Shown here one piece after another: positions 27,199 through 35,318 of a stretch of 64,000 nt of DNA. The position numbers were made by a program, and so were the translations under genes. The stretch spans positions 248,001 to 312,000 of the forward strand of contig NZ_QREG01000001.1 of the NCBI RefSeq assembly GCF_003386095.1, read 5' to 3'. The notes beneath the pieces are model-generated. The model searched no databases. It had not been told where the DNA came from and saw only the letters and a program-made list of their open reading frames with translations. This DNA comes from Marinoscillum furvescens DSM 4134. GTDB lineage: Bacteria > Bacteroidota > Bacteroidia > Cytophagales > Cyclobacteriaceae. Every line of letters begins with the position of its first letter. Positions within the stretch are counted from its first letter, which is position 1.

Positions 27199-27705
27199 AT
27201 GAACTCCGTATTGGTACTCAACGCAGACTACAGCCCTCTCACTTTATGCACCATAGAGCGAGCATTTCTGCTGGTGTACCTTAAAAAAGCGGAACTCATC
27301 AGCGACATAAAAGAAAAATCACTTCGAACAATCGATCACCGATATCCATTTCCATCGGTGATTAAAATAAAAAATTACGTTCACGTACCTTACAAAGGGG
27401 TAGTGCTTTCCAGGCACAACATCTTTAAAAGAGATGATTTTTGTTGTCAATACTGCGGCACGGGCAAAGACCTCACCCTGGACCACCTCATCCCAAAGTC
27501 TAAGGGAGGAAAATCCAGCTGGACCAACCTGGTAACTGCCTGCAAGCGATGCAATACTCGAAAAGGGGACTTCAAACCGGAGGATGTAGGCTTGCAGCTG
27601 AGCAAAAAACCAATTCGGCCATCCTATGTTATGTTTCTAAAATCATCTGCTAAGTCGATAAGAAAAGACTGGATGCCATTTTTGGAACATAAAGTAAGCG
27701 CATAA
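27199..27705 (+). CDS. HNH endonuclease-domain protein
   Basis: 168 residues. An N-terminal region (VLVLNADYSPLTLCTIERA) is followed by an HNH/zinc core: CQYCG, LTLDHLIPKSKGG, WTNLVTACKRCNTRKGD, i.e. two CxxC zinc knuckles around the DH...N...H catalytic segment. Widespread in Bacteroidota and Cyanobacteria as a single-copy gene of unknown target; not linked to a phage or restriction system here. It starts right after smpB and ends one base before the aldehyde dehydrogenase gene, so the three form an operon. Confidence 0.88.
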   Translation: MNSVLVLNADYSPLTLCTIERAFLLVYLKKAELISDIKEKSLRTIDHRYPFPSVIKIKNYVHVPYKGVVLSRHNIFKRDDFCCQYCGTGKDLTLDHLIPKSKGGKSSWTNLVTACKRCNTRKGDFKPEDVGLQLSKKPIRPSYVMFLKSSAKSIRKDWMPFLEHKVSA

Positions 27706-27706
27706 T

Positions 27707-29071
27707 ATGACCTTTCAAACGATAAACCCTGCTACCGAGGATGTAGTGTCTAATTATAGCTATTTCAGCGATCAAACCATTGATGAAAAAATTGAACGGG
27801 CGTATTCGGCATTCAATGATTGGAAAACCACGTCATTTGATAAAAAAAAGCATCTTCTACACACTTTGGCCAGGCTTCTTGAAGACCAAAAGGAGCAACT
27901 AGGTCATCTCATCACTATTGAGATGGGCAAGCCTCTAAAACAAAGTGTAGCCGAAATAGAGAAATGTGCATGGGTCTGCGACTATTATGCCGAAAATGGA
28001 CTAAACTTTCTTCAAAATGAACAAATAAAAACAGAAGCCAGACTGAGCTACATCCACTATGCACCACTTGGTCCTGTTTTGGCTATTATGCCCTGGAATT
28101 TTCCTTTTTGGCAGGTGTTTCGCTTTGCCGCCCCTAGCCTTATGGCTGGAAATGTAGCACTCCTGAAACATTCACCTAACACCACTGGCTGTGCATTAGC
28201 CATAGAAAAACTCTTTAAAGAGGCTGGATTTCCTGAAGGAGCATTTACCACCCTACTAGCCGATATACCACAGATTGAGCCAATACTAGCAAATCCCAAG
28301 GTTAAAGCCCTTACGCTGACTGGCTCTACCAAAGCTGGCCAATCTGCCAGCCAACTCGCCGCGAAGTACCTTAAAAAATGTGTACTTGAACTCGGCGGGA
28401 GTGATCCCTATCTCATACTGGATGATGCTGACCTGGAAAAGGCGGCTGAAATATGCCTTTCTGGTCGCATGCTCAATACGGGGCAAAGTTGTATAGCTGC
28501 CAAGCGCTTTATCGTCACAAAAAAACGAGCGGTTCAGTTTACAGAACTAGTGGCCGAAAAGGTAAAATCATACACATATGGCGATCCGGAAGAAAATCAT
28601 CCGCTAGGTACCATGGCGAGAAAAGATCTTCGTGAATCCCTGCATCGGCAAGTCTCCGAATCTATAGCCAAAGGAGCAAAATGCCTGACTGGTGGTCAAA
28701 TACCTTCGGGAAAAGGATATTTCTATCCAGCTACGCTACTCACAGAGGTAAGCAAAGGCATGCCCGCCTATGATCAAGAGCTTTTTGGGCCTGTAGGAGC
28801 AATCATCACCGCCACAGATGAATCTGATGCTGTACGTATTGCCAATGACACGTCCTTTGGCCTGGGTGCCGCTATCATTACCAATGATACTGATAAAGCA
28901 GCACACCTTGCCGAGCAACATCTGGAATTTGGTGCCGTATTTATCAATGATTTTGTGAAATCAGACCCTCGGCTTCCTTTTGGAGGTGTAAAATCCAGCG
29001 GATATGGTCGAGAGCTCAGCCTATTAGGCATTCATGAATTTGTCAATGCCAAAACCATCTATATTAAATAA
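27707..29071 (+). CDS. NAD(P)-dependent succinate-semialdehyde-type dehydrogenase
   Basis: 454 residues, aldehyde dehydrogenase superfamily. IMPWNFPFWQVFRFAAPSL is the nucleotide-binding strand-helix; VLELGGSDPYLIL carries the general-base Glu and MLNTGQSCIAAKR the catalytic Cys (about residue 265); ELFGPVGAI and PFGGVKSSGYGRELS complete the family. Reaction: oxidises an aldehyde, by closest similarity succinate semialdehyde, to the acid. No GABA transaminase is nearby, so the exact substrate is uncertain. Short N-terminus compared with E. coli GabD (482). Confidence 0.88.
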   Translation: MTFQTINPATEDVVSNYSYFSDQTIDEKIERAYSAFNDWKTTSFDKKKHLLHTLARLLEDQKEQLGHLITIEMGKPLKQSVAEIEKCAWVCDYYAENGLNFLQNEQIKTEARLSYIHYAPLGPVLAIMPWNFPFWQVFRFAAPSLMAGNVALLKHSPNTTGCALAIEKLFKEAGFPEGAFTTLLADIPQIEPILANPKVKALTLTGSTKAGQSASQLAAKYLKKCVLELGGSDPYLILDDADLEKAAEICLSGRMLNTGQSCIAAKRFIVTKKRAVQFTELVAEKVKSYTYGDPEENHPLGTMARKDLRESLHRQVSESIAKGAKCLTGGQIPSGKGYFYPATLLTEVSKGMPAYDQELFGPVGAIITATDESDAVRIANDTSFGLGAAIITNDTDKAAHLAEQHLEFGAVFINDFVKSDPRLPFGGVKSSGYGRELSLLGIHEFVNAKTIYIK

Positions 29072-29128
29072 TTCCAAACATACGGCTGTAGCTCCCTGTT
29101 CATTTAAGTAGAATCAAAAACGAGTACA

Positions 29129-29524
29129 ATGATGCTAAGTGAAGGAGAATTTCTATTTATATACAACAGTAATCAATTAGAAGATAAGCGTGCCAGAGGA
29201 TATGCAATCACTATTGATAAGTTAAAAATCAATGAAATAGACATACATAAGGATCACCTTACGCCAAAGCAAATCGCCGAAATCGCAGATATATTGGACG
29301 TGAGTATAGGTGACCTTTATCGCGAAGGAAGCCGCAGTGCTTACGAGCAATTTACGGATGAAGAACTCATAAAAGTATTGGCTCAAGACGCTTCTAAAAT
29401 GAGAACTCCAATTGTCTTGTCAAAAGAAGCTTCATTTTTTGTAGGTTCGTCCTTTGAACTAATCAAAGAAAAACTTGAGACCTATGAAATCCAAGAAGAA
29501 CACGCCAACAAGAGCGAAAGGTAG
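29129..29524 (+). CDS. ArsC/Spx-fold protein without the catalytic cysteine motif
   Basis: 131 residues (a second ATG follows the first). KINEIDIHKDHLTPKQIAEI, LDVSIGDLYREGS and TPIVLSKEASFFVGSS align by pattern with the middle and end of arsenate reductase/Spx proteins (the switch to YxxIDxxKxxLT, the LLxxxS helix, and TPIIV..G). Where those enzymes have CxxC/CX3C after the first strand, this one has LFIYNSNQLEDKRAR with no Cys; no Cys occurs anywhere in the protein. It is therefore not a thiol reductase; perhaps a regulatory or binding derivative. It overlaps the following lipoprotein gene by 41 bases. Confidence 0.65.
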   Translation: MMLSEGEFLFIYNSNQLEDKRARGYAITIDKLKINEIDIHKDHLTPKQIAEIADILDVSIGDLYREGSRSAYEQFTDEELIKVLAQDASKMRTPIVLSKEASFFVGSSFELIKEKLETYEIQEEHANKSER

Positions 29525-29882
29525 TTTAGCAGTTCTTGTATTAGCTCTACTGCTTGTGAGCTGTAATGGTGAAGCTGAGAGCAAAGAAGAAAAGAAAGAA
29601 CAACTCTTAGAGCAGTTACAGCAGCAGCAAGAACAGTTAGATGAGCGAATCGCATCACTGAAAAATTCTAGCAAACAACTAAAGGAAGACGCCAGTGATC
29701 AAATAGAAGAGGCGATAGATGAGCTAGAAGCTAAAAAGCGCAAACTCAAACGACAATCCAAGCGAGTGGCCAAAGCCACTGAAAAAGAACTTGAAAAGTT
29801 CCAGGAAGAGTTTGATAATTTGTTAAATCAGTCCAACGAAGCAATAGAAAAACTGGAACGTTGGTTAGATAAAGAGCAATAA
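29484..29882 (+). CDS. Coiled-coil lipoprotein
   Basis: 132 residues from ATG 29484 (a TTG three codons earlier is less likely). A basic N-terminus, hydrophobic run LAVLVLALLLV and lipobox LLVSC make it a lipoprotein (Cys near residue 27). The mature part is almost entirely Glu/Lys/Gln heptad coiled coil (QLLEQLQQQQEQLDERIASL and onward) with no globular motif. The start lies inside the ArsC-like gene, so the two are translated together. A strong terminator follows at once. It could be a periplasmic spacer or chaperone; function unknown. Confidence 0.75.
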   Translation: MKSKKNTPTRAKGSLAVLVLALLLVSCNGEAESKEEKKEQLLEQLQQQQEQLDERIASLKNSSKQLKEDASDQIEEAIDELEAKKRKLKRQSKRVAKATEKELEKFQEEFDNLLNQSNEAIEKLERWLDKEQ

Positions 29883-29912
29883 AAAAAGGCCTGAAATTCA
29901 GGCCTTTTTTTA
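29883..29912. terminator. Intrinsic terminator, usable from both sides
   Basis: A-rich run, stem GGCCTGA with TCAGGCC around AAT, then a 7-T run. It lies between the lipoprotein gene (plus) and exbD (minus), so it can end transcription from both. Confidence 0.88.
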
Positions 29913-29932
29913 TTGCTGTATGTTTTTAGACT

Positions 29933-30394
29933 TTATTCTTCGCTTCTTTTGATAGAGCTATAAAGGACTTTTCGTGCATTTGCTTCTCTCAGCTCCTGCT
30001 GTACGTCCGATACGATACCCATTTTCACTTCTACATCTACTTTCATAGACATAGTGATTTGGTCACGCTCTACTTCAGATAGCTTGTCTTTTTCCTGGTT
30101 TACAAACTGAACCACATCATCCGTATCCACAAACACATCGTTGGTCTGAATCTTAGGTTCATTACCATAAAGCGAAGTGTTTTTAGGCTCACCAATGTAT
30201 ATATAACTAACCAAAGACTTTCTTTCAATTTTTGTCAATTGGCTTGCCCGCGGAAGCTGCTGTTTTACCATGATATCGGTCTCTCTCATTACTGTAGTCA
30301 CCATAAAGAAGAACAACAGCATGAAAATAATATCAGGAAGTGCAGCCGTAGGGATATCCTGTTCTGTATTCGAACTCTTTTTAAATTTTGACAT
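29933..30394 (-). CDS. exbD: ExbD/TolR-family biopolymer transport protein (second copy)
   Basis: 153 residues. One membrane segment near the N-terminus with LPDIIFMLLFFFMVTTVM, where the Asp is the proton-path residue of ExbD/TolR. A periplasmic domain of about 110 residues follows. Together with ExbB and the other ExbD it forms an inner-membrane motor using the proton gradient. It is the last gene of the operon, 11 bp after the first exbD and 22 bp before the terminator. Confidence 0.9.
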   Translation of the reverse strand: MSKFKKSSNTEQDIPTAALPDIIFMLLFFFMVTTVMRETDIMVKQQLPRASQLTKIERKSLVSYIYIGEPKNTSLYGNEPKIQTNDVFVDTDDVVQFVNQEKDKLSEVERDQITMSMKVDVEVKMGIVSDVQQELREANARKVLYSSIKRSEE

Positions 30395-30405
30395 AGTCGA
30401 ATAAA

Positions 30406-31038
30406 TTAATCTGGTTCAGCAATTGAAATAGCTCTAGGAATATTACTCCTTGCTCTGTTGTACATATCCTTTTGGATATCATCATCTTTATCCAGAGCGA
30501 GCCATTCTTCTACAGTAATACCTACACGCTCAGCGTAGATTTCATTATAAGCCGCGTTGATTGCATCCAGCACATCGATGTACAGCTCGTAGCTCGTACC
30601 TCTTGCAGCTTTAAACGAAACCACACATTCTGTGGGATCATCAGACGAGTCCGGGCGTTTACCGAATCGGTTTACAGATGCCTTCATAGATGAAGGCAAG
30701 CTGTTGTACACCTGGATTCCCTCTTCTGTAGGATCCCCAAAGTTCAGAACAAATTCCTTCACTTCTTTCTTGAGCTCATCCATTGACTTTTTGTATGGCT
30801 CATCCTCTACCAATAACTGGTCGCTAGAGTTAGCAAGAATTTTGAAGATGTTCTTGTCGTTCTTATTTACTTCTGGTGGTGGCTCATTAGGGTCAGGCTT
30901 TGGAGGCAGAAGCATCGCGATACCCTTGTCATTTGCTATGGTAGTTGTTACCAGGAAGAAAATGAGCAAGAGAAAAGCAATGTCGGCCATTGAGCCTGAG
31001 CTCACCTCCGGTAATGGTCTTTTCTTACCTCTTGGCAT
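30406..31038 (-). CDS. exbD: ExbD/TolR-family biopolymer transport protein (first copy, longer)
   Basis: 210 residues. SSGSMADIAFLLLIFFLVTTTI is the membrane helix with the conserved Asp; the periplasmic part is unusually long with a PPKPDPNEPPPEVNKND proline-rich stretch after the helix and an extra alpha-helical tail. In a two-ExbD system the copies probably form a mixed dimer in the ExbB pore. ATG overlaps the preceding gene's stop (TAATG). Confidence 0.9.
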   Translation of the reverse strand: MPRGKKRPLPEVSSGSMADIAFLLLIFFLVTTTIANDKGIAMLLPPKPDPNEPPPEVNKNDKNIFKILANSSDQLLVEDEPYKKSMDELKKEVKEFVLNFGDPTEEGIQVYNSLPSSMKASVNRFGKRPDSSDDPTECVVSFKAARGTSYELYIDVLDAINAAYNEIYAERVGITVEEWLALDKDDDIQKDMYNRARSNIPRAISIAEPD

Positions 31039-31343
31039 TACTTAATGATTTTAGAAATTTCCGTGTAAACGATTCCTACAATAGCTACACCAAACATGAT
31101 GTACATTGTGATGATACCAGCACCTACAACCTTAGAGGTTGCTTCCGTAGTACCTGGAGCCTCCCCACTTGCCAGTCCATATCCGATTCCGAATACTACC
31201 AACAAGCCGATCACCCCTATTCCAGATTTCAATAGTGATTGAGGATCTGCAAATGATTGTATCAATGGAATCACAACTGCACTCAAAGCACAAAGGGCAA
31301 TGAGAATATAACTTGCGTATAATCCAACGTCTATAATATCCAT
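31038..31343 (-). CDS. Small three-helix membrane protein of the exb operon
   Basis: 101 residues with hydrophobic segments at about 9-30, 40-60 and 75-95; a short Gly/Thr-rich loop (ASGEAPGTTEATSK) separates the second and third. No known domain is recognised. It lies between ExbB and the first ExbD with one-base overlaps, an order that I recall from other Bacteroidota exb loci, so it is probably a structural accessory of the ExbB-ExbD motor (inference). Confidence 0.75.
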   Translation of the reverse strand: MDIIDVGLYASYILIALCALSAVVIPLIQSFADPQSLLKSGIGVIGLLVVFGIGYGLASGEAPGTTEATSKVVGAGIITMYIMFGVAIVGIVYTEISKIIK

Positions 31344-31364
31344 GCGACAGTCAGTTTTGGGTGA

Positions 31365-32192
31365 TTACTTAGAAAGATTGTGCTTCACTAGCATATCTAC
31401 CAAAGAGATAGAAGCATCTTCCATGCTGTTTACCAGTGAATCGATCTTAGAAACGAGGTAGTTGTAGAACAACTGCAGGATAACTGCAACGATCAGACCA
31501 CCTACAGTAGTCAAAAGTGCTACTTTGATACCACCTGCCACAAGTGAAGGAGAAACGTCTCCAGCCTCTGCAATAGCGTCGAATGCACCAATCATACCGA
31601 TTACCGTACCCATGAAACCAAGCATTGGAGCCAAAGAGATGAATAGGGAAATCCATACCATACCTTTTTCCAGTTTACCCATTTCCACAGAACCGTATGC
31701 GATGATTGATTTTTCTACCATCTCGATACCTTCTGACATTCTCATCATACCTTGAACAAAGATAGATGCTACAGGGCCTCTTGTATTTCTACAAACTTCT
31801 TTAGCAGCTTCTACACCACCAGAAGCAAGTGCGCTCTCTACATTGGCAAGAAGTTTCTTTACGTTAGTAGTAGCAAGGTTGAGGTGAATGATACGCTCAA
31901 TAGCCACTGCCAAACCAAGGATCAAACAAAGCAATACGATCCCCATGAAAGTTGGACCACCATCGATGAATTGCTCTTTTACAATTTGGTGGAATGTCGC
32001 CTCTGTTTCTTCCTGAGGTTCTTCGGTGATTTCTTCAGCAATTGCTACTGCGGGCTCTTCTTCCAGTGCTGCAGAGTCTGCTTCTACGACAGTGCTATCT
32101 GATGCTACATCAGTACTATCTTGCGCGAATGCATTCACAGAAGAAAAGGTGAAAACACCTGCCAACATCATTAGAGTAAATAACTGTTTCAT
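31365..32192 (-). CDS. exbB: MotA/TolQ/ExbB-family proton channel protein
   Basis: 275 residues. A cleavable-looking signal (LFTLMMLAGVFTFSSVNAFA) and an acidic Ser/Thr/Glu-rich linker precede three membrane helices; FMGIVLLCLILGLAVAIERII, then the conserved block LAPMLGFMGTVIGMIGAFDAIA and ALLTTVGGLIVAVILQLFYN identify the family. Role: pentameric proton channel that pairs with ExbD to power TonB-dependent uptake or another envelope process. It is the first gene of the minus-strand operon; the 257 bp upstream to 32450 are AT-rich with no recognised gene. Confidence 0.92.
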   Translation of the reverse strand: MKQLFTLMMLAGVFTFSSVNAFAQDSTDVASDSTVVEADSAALEEEPAVAIAEEITEEPQEETEATFHQIVKEQFIDGGPTFMGIVLLCLILGLAVAIERIIHLNLATTNVKKLLANVESALASGGVEAAKEVCRNTRGPVASIFVQGMMRMSEGIEMVEKSIIAYGSVEMGKLEKGMVWISLFISLAPMLGFMGTVIGMIGAFDAIAEAGDVSPSLVAGGIKVALLTTVGGLIVAVILQLFYNYLVSKIDSLVNSMEDASISLVDMLVKHNLSK

Positions 32193-32449
32193 AATCTGTT
32201 TGGAAGTCTTCGGTTAATTTTATTTGTTTTTTAAGATTCGTAAATATATCAATTTATTCAAGAAATGGCTGATTTCGAACATTTTCATCTATCACATCAT
32301 TCCTTGAGAAAATTCGTTTTTTGAAACAGAATTAGTGATGCTTTCGTAAACTCTTATGGAAGCTTACTCAGCAACTTCATAAAATCCTCAGCTCTGCAGG
32401 TTACGTAACTGATTCATATTCTGCACATTGTGGAGAGAGATTTGCTTTG

Positions 32450-32659
32450 TCAGAACCAATTTTCTTCTATGGTATCTAAACCAACTACCGATTGGCTGAC
32501 ATTTTGCTCCACATAAACTAAGATCCAGGGTCGTCTACCCTTGGTGTATCGCACTTTACCCGAATTGTGATACTTCAGACGTGATTCCACATCCTGAGTA
32601 CTACCATAATAATGAGTGCCGTGCGCCTCACTACGCAATATGTATGCGTAAAACATCAT
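32450..32659 (-). CDS. Short GIY-YIG domain protein, probably truncated
   Basis: 70 residues from ATG 32659. FYAYILRSEAHGTHYYGSTQ corresponds to the GIY-YIG strand pair, followed by VESRLKYHNSGKVRYTKGRRPWILVYVEQ, the conserved first two-thirds of stand-alone GIY-YIG proteins. After that the sequence (NVSQSVVGLDTIEENWF, stop) lacks the usual xxxxEAMxREKxLK helix, so the protein is 15-20 residues short. The start is 11 bases past the encoded CCA of the tRNA-Ser gene on the same strand, a placement seen for such ORFs in other Bacteroidota as I recall. May be decaying. Confidence 0.6.
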   Translation of the reverse strand: MMFYAYILRSEAHGTHYYGSTQDVESRLKYHNSGKVRYTKGRRPWILVYVEQNVSQSVVGLDTIEENWF

Positions 32660-32669
32660 TTCAAAATTC

Positions 32670-32761
32670 TGGCGGAGAGAGAGGGATTCGAACCCTCGAT
32701 ACCCCGTGAAGGGTATACACACTTTCCAGGCGTGCGCCTTCGACCACTCGGCCACCTCTCC
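32670..32761 (-). tRNA. tRNA-Ser (anticodon GGA), CCA encoded
   Basis: The acceptor arms GGAGAG (32761-32756) and CTCTCC (32679-32674) pair, with G discriminator then CCA. D-arm region TGGCCGAGTGGTCGAAGGC, anticodon loop CTGGAAA with GGA, a long variable arm (TATACCCC/GGGGTATC-type) and TpsiC GGTTCGAATCC fit class II serine tRNA. It reads UCC/UCU codons. Confidence 0.97.
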
Positions 32762-32848
32762 TAAATCTATACAAGCCTGATTTTACAGGGCAACAAAGAA
32801 ATTAAGAAAAATAAGCTTATGCAAATTTAAAATCCAAATCGCCTGTAA

Positions 32849-33916
32849 TCAGTTATCCATTTCGCCATTCAGCGGAATAACCAATTTTCTTCTGACATCT
32901 GCCTGTTTTTCTTCATTTCCCAGAAGAAACATAAGCTTAGTGACCGCAGCCTCAGTGGTAATATCGCCTCCACTGAGTACCCCAATATTATTGAGTCGCT
33001 TGCTTGTCTCGTATCTTCCCTGTATTACCTCCCCTCCACTACACTGACTCACATTGTAAACGATTATTCCTTTTTTTATTGCTTTTTCCAGCACTTTCAA
33101 AAACCACGGGAAGTTCATTGTATTGCCAGACCCGTAAGTTTCCAGCACAACTCCCTTGAGACCTTTAATTTTAAAAAAGCTCTCTACAGCAGCCTGACTC
33201 ATGCTCGGAAAGATCTTAAGTATCACCACATTTTCATCAAAGTTGCGCTTCAGGGACAATTGTGCTGTCGGGTTATGAGGCATCATATAGGTTTGCCTAT
33301 ACTCTATTTCTATACCTGACTCAGCCAAATAGGGGTAGTTTTGAGACTGGAATGCGGCAAACGTACTACTTCTAATTTTTTGTGATCGGTTGCCTCGAAG
33401 TAGGTAGTAGTTAAAGTATATGCATACTTCGTTCACCATAGGCACACCACCGTTTTTAGCCGAAGCTATTTCCAAGGCAGTTATGAGGTTTTCACGAGCA
33501 TCCGATCGAATAGAGCCTATCGGAATCTGTGCTCCTGTGAAAATCACAGGCTTATTGAGTCCTTGCAGCATATAGCTCAGCGCAGAAGCACTGTAGGCCA
33601 TCGTATCTGTACCGTGAAGGATCACAAAGCCATCATACTGATCGTAATTTTCATAGATGATATAGGCCATATCCTGCCAGTCCGTATAGTTGATATTGGA
33701 GCTGTCTCTGGGCTCAGGAAAGGAGATCACGGTAATCTTGAGTTCCAGCTTACGAAGCTCTGGCACCCGGTCGATCACGCGCCCGAAGTTAAATGGTGCC
33801 AATGAGCCGGCTTCATCAAAGGCCATACCAAAGGTACCTCCAGTATATATAATGAGTACCGAATCAACTGGATCCACTGAAGCAGTGGTCCGTATGTTGA
33901 CTATTTTATAATTCAT
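32849..33916 (-). CDS. ansA: L-asparaginase, type I
   Basis: 355 residues. VLIIYTGGTFGMAFDEAGS carries the first catalytic Thr; FVILHGTDTMAYSASALSYM the second Thr with Asp; PVIFTGAQIPIG and SIRSDARENL complete the family. There is no signal peptide, so it is cytoplasmic. Reaction: asparagine to aspartate and ammonia. Its ATG overlaps the tatD stop in an ATGA motif; it is the last gene of a chain of minus-strand genes starting at 38730. Confidence 0.93.
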   Translation of the reverse strand: MNYKIVNIRTTASVDPVDSVLIIYTGGTFGMAFDEAGSLAPFNFGRVIDRVPELRKLELKITVISFPEPRDSSNINYTDWQDMAYIIYENYDQYDGFVILHGTDTMAYSASALSYMLQGLNKPVIFTGAQIPIGSIRSDARENLITALEIASAKNGGVPMVNEVCIYFNYYLLRGNRSQKIRSSTFAAFQSQNYPYLAESGIEIEYRQTYMMPHNPTAQLSLKRNFDENVVILKIFPSMSQAAVESFFKIKGLKGVVLETYGSGNTMNFPWFLKVLEKAIKKGIIVYNVSQCSGGEVIQGRYETSKRLNNIGVLSGGDITTEAAVTKLMFLLGNEEKQADVRRKLVIPLNGEMDN

Positions 33917-34683
33917 TTTTGTGTAAAAAGGGTTATGCTGTTATTCGATGTAATTTCTCCAATTTCAGCGACATCTCTTCCGAGTTCGTTCGCAATTTTT
34001 TCCGCCACAAGGCTTACATATGCCGGCTCATTTCTTTTTCCACGATTTGGGGTGGGCGCCAGGTATGGACTGTCAGTCTCCAGGAGGACATGCTCCAAAT
34101 CAATAGCCTGGATGACTGGTTCCATGCCTCCTTTTTTGAAAGTAGAAACACCTCCATATCCCAGTTTAAAACCCATGGCAACGATCTCCTCGGCCTGCTT
34201 CACATCTCCTGTGAAACAGTGAAAAACTCCCGTAAGCCCTTTTTCTGCAAAAGGCTTCACCAGCTCAATGGTCTCATCGATGGATTCTCTGCAATGTATA
34301 ACGATGGGCAGTTGGTGCTTTAGCGCCAGATCACTCTGTATTTTAAAGGCTTCTTTTTGCTGCTCAAAAAAGGTTTTATCCCAATAAAGATCTGTACCCA
34401 TCTCTCCTACAGCACAAAATCCTCCTTTGTTGAGATAGTCTTCTACCTCATAGAGTTGCTTCTCGAAGTGTTTGTCAACCGAACAAGGGTGTAAGCCCAT
34501 CATGGGAATGCAATAGCCTGGGTACTTCTCAGCGAGCTCCAGCATCGCATCTATCGACTCGTGATCAATATTGGGCATGTATATTTTTTCTACACCCGCA
34601 GATTGAGCACGCGCTATCACTTCGGCTATATCTTCATCAAACTGCTCTAAATATATATGTGCGTGGGAGTCTACTAGTCGCAT
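33913..34683 (-). CDS. tatD: TatD-family metal-dependent hydrolase (DNase-like)
   Basis: 256 residues. DSHAHIYLEQF gives the HxH metal pair; GEMGTDLYWDKTFFEQQKEAF carries the Glu ligand; IVIHCRES and FHCFTGD the later His; LLETDSPYLAPTPNRGKRNEP the C-terminal Asp. Complete and normal length. Family: 3'-5' exonuclease-type nuclease; in vivo role often unclear. Overlaps the polysaccharide deacetylase gene by 10 bases and asparaginase by 4. Confidence 0.94.
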   Translation of the reverse strand: MRLVDSHAHIYLEQFDEDIAEVIARAQSAGVEKIYMPNIDHESIDAMLELAEKYPGYCIPMMGLHPCSVDKHFEKQLYEVEDYLNKGGFCAVGEMGTDLYWDKTFFEQQKEAFKIQSDLALKHQLPIVIHCRESIDETIELVKPFAEKGLTGVFHCFTGDVKQAEEIVAMGFKLGYGGVSTFKKGGMEPVIQAIDLEHVLLETDSPYLAPTPNRGKRNEPAYVSLVAEKIANELGRDVAEIGEITSNNSITLFTQK

Positions 34684-35318
34684 ATAAAATCTAAGGATTT
34701 GAAATGGTACCCCAAAGTTGAAAAATGCAGGAGGACCTCAGGCAATAATTTATGTAAATTTTCTCTGGCCTGGAAGCTGTCGTGAAAAACAATAATTGAG
34801 CCAGAAGTAGCCTGAAGCAAAACTTTTAATGCCTTTCCTGCATCTAATGTCTGATCAAAGTCACCTGAAAGATGGGTCCACATCACAGGCGAATATCCTA
34901 AAGCTTTAATGCCAGATAGTTGTGAAGGTTTCATTCGACCATATGGAGGCCTAAACAAGCGAGAAGTAGCGATATTTTCAAGAGCTCGTTGCCCTTTCTT
35001 TAGGTTTTCCAAATAGTCGGCGGTATTCGTACTCCAACCCGACAGGTGTAAGTAGCCGTGGTTTCCAATGGCATGCCCTTCAGAAAGCAATTGCTGTAGC
35101 AGGTCTGGATATCTTTCTGCCCGCTGACCATTCACAAAAAACGTTCCTTTGGCATTAAAGGCTCGCAGCTGTTCCACCACCCAGGGTGTGGCGTCAGGGG
35201 CTGGGCCATCGTCAAATGTAAGGTAGATGCTTTTTACTCCATGATCAGGTGCGCTCCACAAAGCCCCTTTATAAAGGCTTTGTAGCCAGCGAGGGTTTTT
35301 GTAAAAATACAGACGCAT
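34674..35318 (-). CDS. Polysaccharide deacetylase (NodB-homology domain)
   Basis: 214 residues, nearly all NodB domain: YLTFDDGPAPDATPW (catalytic Asp and metal Asp), GNHGYLHLSG (two metal His), LFRPPYGRM (catalytic Arg segment), VFHDS near the end. No clear cleaved signal, though the N-terminus (MRLYFYKNPRWLQSLYKGALW) is aromatic and basic. Family role: removes N- or O-acetyl groups from chitin, peptidoglycan or other glycans. In this chain with a glycosyltransferase and flippase-like protein it may trim a surface glycolipid (inference). Confidence 0.88.
   Translation of the reverse strand: MRLYFYKNPRWLQSLYKGALWSAPDHGVKSIYLTFDDGPAPDATPWVVEQLRAFNAKGTFFVNGQRAERYPDLLQQLLSEGHAIGNHGYLHLSGWSTNTADYLENLKKGQRALENIATSRLFRPPYGRMKPSQLSGIKALGYSPVMWTHLSGDFDQTLDAGKALKVLLQATSGSIIVFHDSFQARENLHKLLPEVLLHFSTLGYHFKSLDFICD

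Noticed and set aside
29475..29483. TTG start for the coiled-coil lipoprotein
   Set aside because: It adds three residues before a clear ATG with normal signal-peptide structure; ATG 29484 is preferred.
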